Shown piece after piece: positions 33,588 through 34,371 of a stretch of 34,371 nt of DNA. This stretch comes from Coxiellaceae bacterium UBA6002 (GTDB lineage: Bacteria; Pseudomonadota; Gammaproteobacteria; UBA6002). A program made the translations under genes and the position numbers. How positions within the stretch are numbered: position 1 is the first letter of the stretch; each line of letters opens with the position of its first letter. The stretch is from the NCBI GenBank assembly GCA_002429595.1, contig DJAM01000033.1, positions 1-34,371 of the forward strand. The letters are read 5' to 3'. The notes beneath the pieces were generated by a model. It searched no databases, had not been told where the DNA came from, and was given only the letters and a program-made list of their open reading frames with translations.

Positions 33588-34371
33588 CGAGTGGGTACGG
33601 CAAGGGCAGCCATTCGAGCAGCGGCCCATCCGGGTGGCCGAGATGCGCTTCGCCTTGTTCGCGGCTGCTGATCTGCATGACTGCAAGCAAATCGTAGCCG
33701 CCTTGCGGCGCGGCTGCGCTGACGACGACATCGCCGCTTGCCTGGCCTTCGAGATCCGGACTGAAAATCGGCGTCGCGGGCGCGGGTGCCTGTTCGCTAT
33801 CGACATGCGCGAGATACATGCGGCGCTTGAGCTTGCCGAGATAGTGGGTGCGCGCGACGATTTCTTGGCCCGGATAGCAGCCTTTCTTGAAGCTGACGCC
33901 GCCGATGCGCTCGAGGTTGACCATCTGCGGGACGAACGCTTCCTGTGTTTCGGGCAGCACGATCGGCACGCCGGCGCGAATTTCGAGCCATTGCCAGCAG
34001 GCCGCGCCAACCGGCGTCGCCGTGCGTCGCAGCGCTTCCCAGATCCGCACGGCCCGATCGGGTGCGGCGAACAATTCAAAACGCTGCTCGCCCAAGCGGA
34101 TGATATCTATGCCATCAGCATGGACTGCGTCGAGCGTGGCGGAGGGAATCTCGCCGAGTTCCGCGAGCGCCTCGGCGGCCCGGCTGCCCGCAAGGCCAAG
34201 GCGAACCGAATCCTCGCTGGCATCCGCAGCCTTGACCTTGGCGCGCAGAATGTACATCGAGAGCCGTTTAAGCACGCCGGGCAACAGCGCTTGCGGCAGC
34301 TGCAGTTTATAGCCGTCGTGATCCATGAACAGCAGCATGCTCGCAAGCATGCGGCCTTTGGGCGTGCAATA
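33580..34371 (-). CDS. ygfZ: Folate-binding protein YgfZ, 5' end outside the window
   Basis: YgfZ uses tetrahydrofolate to help iron-sulfur enzymes and tRNA modification such as MiaB. The signature K-G-C-Y-x-G-Q-E is present in SFKKGCYPGQEIVARTHYLG, with the essential Cys. The frame runs to the window edge, where YCTPKGRMLAS matches the usual family text (about residues 40-50), so some 40 N-terminal residues are missing and the 264 codons seen are incomplete. It is on the minus strand and overlaps the DUF4936-like gene. Its strong GC bias (C/G at most third positions) is quite unlike the gltX, relA and trpB genes to the left, which suggests another organism. Confidence 0.93.
   Translation of the reverse strand, partial: YCTPKGRMLASMLLFMDHDGYKLQLPQALLPGVLKRLSMYILRAKVKAADASEDSVRLGLAGSRAAEALAELGEIPSATLDAVHADGIDIIRLGEQRFELFAAPDRAVRIWEALRRTATPVGAACWQWLEIRAGVPIVLPETQEAFVPQMVNLERIGGVSFKKGCYPGQEIVARTHYLGKLKRRMYLAHVDSEQAPAPATPIFSPDLEGQASGDVVVSAAAPQGGYDLLAVMQISSREQGEAHLGHPDGPLLEWLPLPYPLDD

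Noticed and set aside
32920..34371. Genomic island integrated at tRNA-Glu
   Set aside because: No integrase and no duplicated tRNA end were seen, and both sides carry core genes; an assembly join explains the data better.
1..34371. CRISPR array, rRNA, prophage, IS transposase, toxin-antitoxin or restriction system
   Set aside because: No regularly spaced repeats, rRNA text, transposase or phage genes, or defence-type gene pairs were found. mazEF, which follows relA in E. coli, is absent here.

Overview
The window is about 33 kb of AT-rich DNA (roughly 40% GC by eye) followed, from about base 33000, by about 1.4 kb of GC-rich DNA (roughly 65% GC). The AT-rich part looks like a host-associated gammaproteobacterium, most likely of the order Legionellales (Legionella/Coxiella/Aquicella/Berkiella type). 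The reasons are: housekeeping genes of gammaproteobacterial kind (lpxH, gltX, an adjacent rlmD-relA pair as in E. coli); many large proteins of eukaryotic-like or effector-like build (Sel1 repeats, ankyrin repeats, long helical proteins with disordered linkers, proteins with hydrophobic hairpins); and promoter boxes of the form CTTAA-N6-CTTAA, which resemble the PmrA box that controls Dot/Icm effectors in Legionella and Coxiella. No secretion-system gene lies in the window, so effector status is inference.

Layout. 1-4300: lpxH (-), a Sel1-repeat protein (-), gltX (+) and a tandem GNAT acetyltransferase (-). 4600-10300: a same-strand run of an ALDH7-type aldehyde dehydrogenase, trpB, trpA (unusual sequence, start codon overlapping the end of trpB), a long NfeD protease and its slipin partner. 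10600-16022: two large paralogous proteins, each with two copies of a helical module and several bilobed hydrophobic hairpins, both preceded by the PmrA-like box. 16138-16856: a nested palindromic repeat abutting the 5' end of a broken ankyrin gene. 17009-18944: a small Sel1-like protein with the best PmrA-like box, convergent with an aromatic amino-acid permease. 19204-22709: rlmD-relA. 22829-31186: a 1277-residue ankyrin protein convergent with a two-gene operon of unrecognised large helical proteins, one of them an internal duplication. 31507-32809: two small unrecognised proteins. 32920-32995: tRNA-Glu(UUC). Beyond it: a small membrane protein, a DUF4936-like protein and ygfZ, all GC-rich.

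Two intergenic repeat families are visible: a palindrome built on TGTCATTCCCGCGCAGG (three full copies and one partial at the left edge; one copy has perfect 49-bp arms) and a 23-bp element beginning ATGTAGCCTG (two copies).

Metabolically, trpBA without the rest of the trp pathway nearby, plus a tryptophan/tyrosine-type permease, suggests partial reliance on host aromatic compounds; RelA fits starvation signalling in an intracellular life cycle. The sharp base-composition change exactly at a conserved tRNA gene is best explained as an assembly join between two organisms, so the last 1.4 kb should not be assigned to the same genome without checking.
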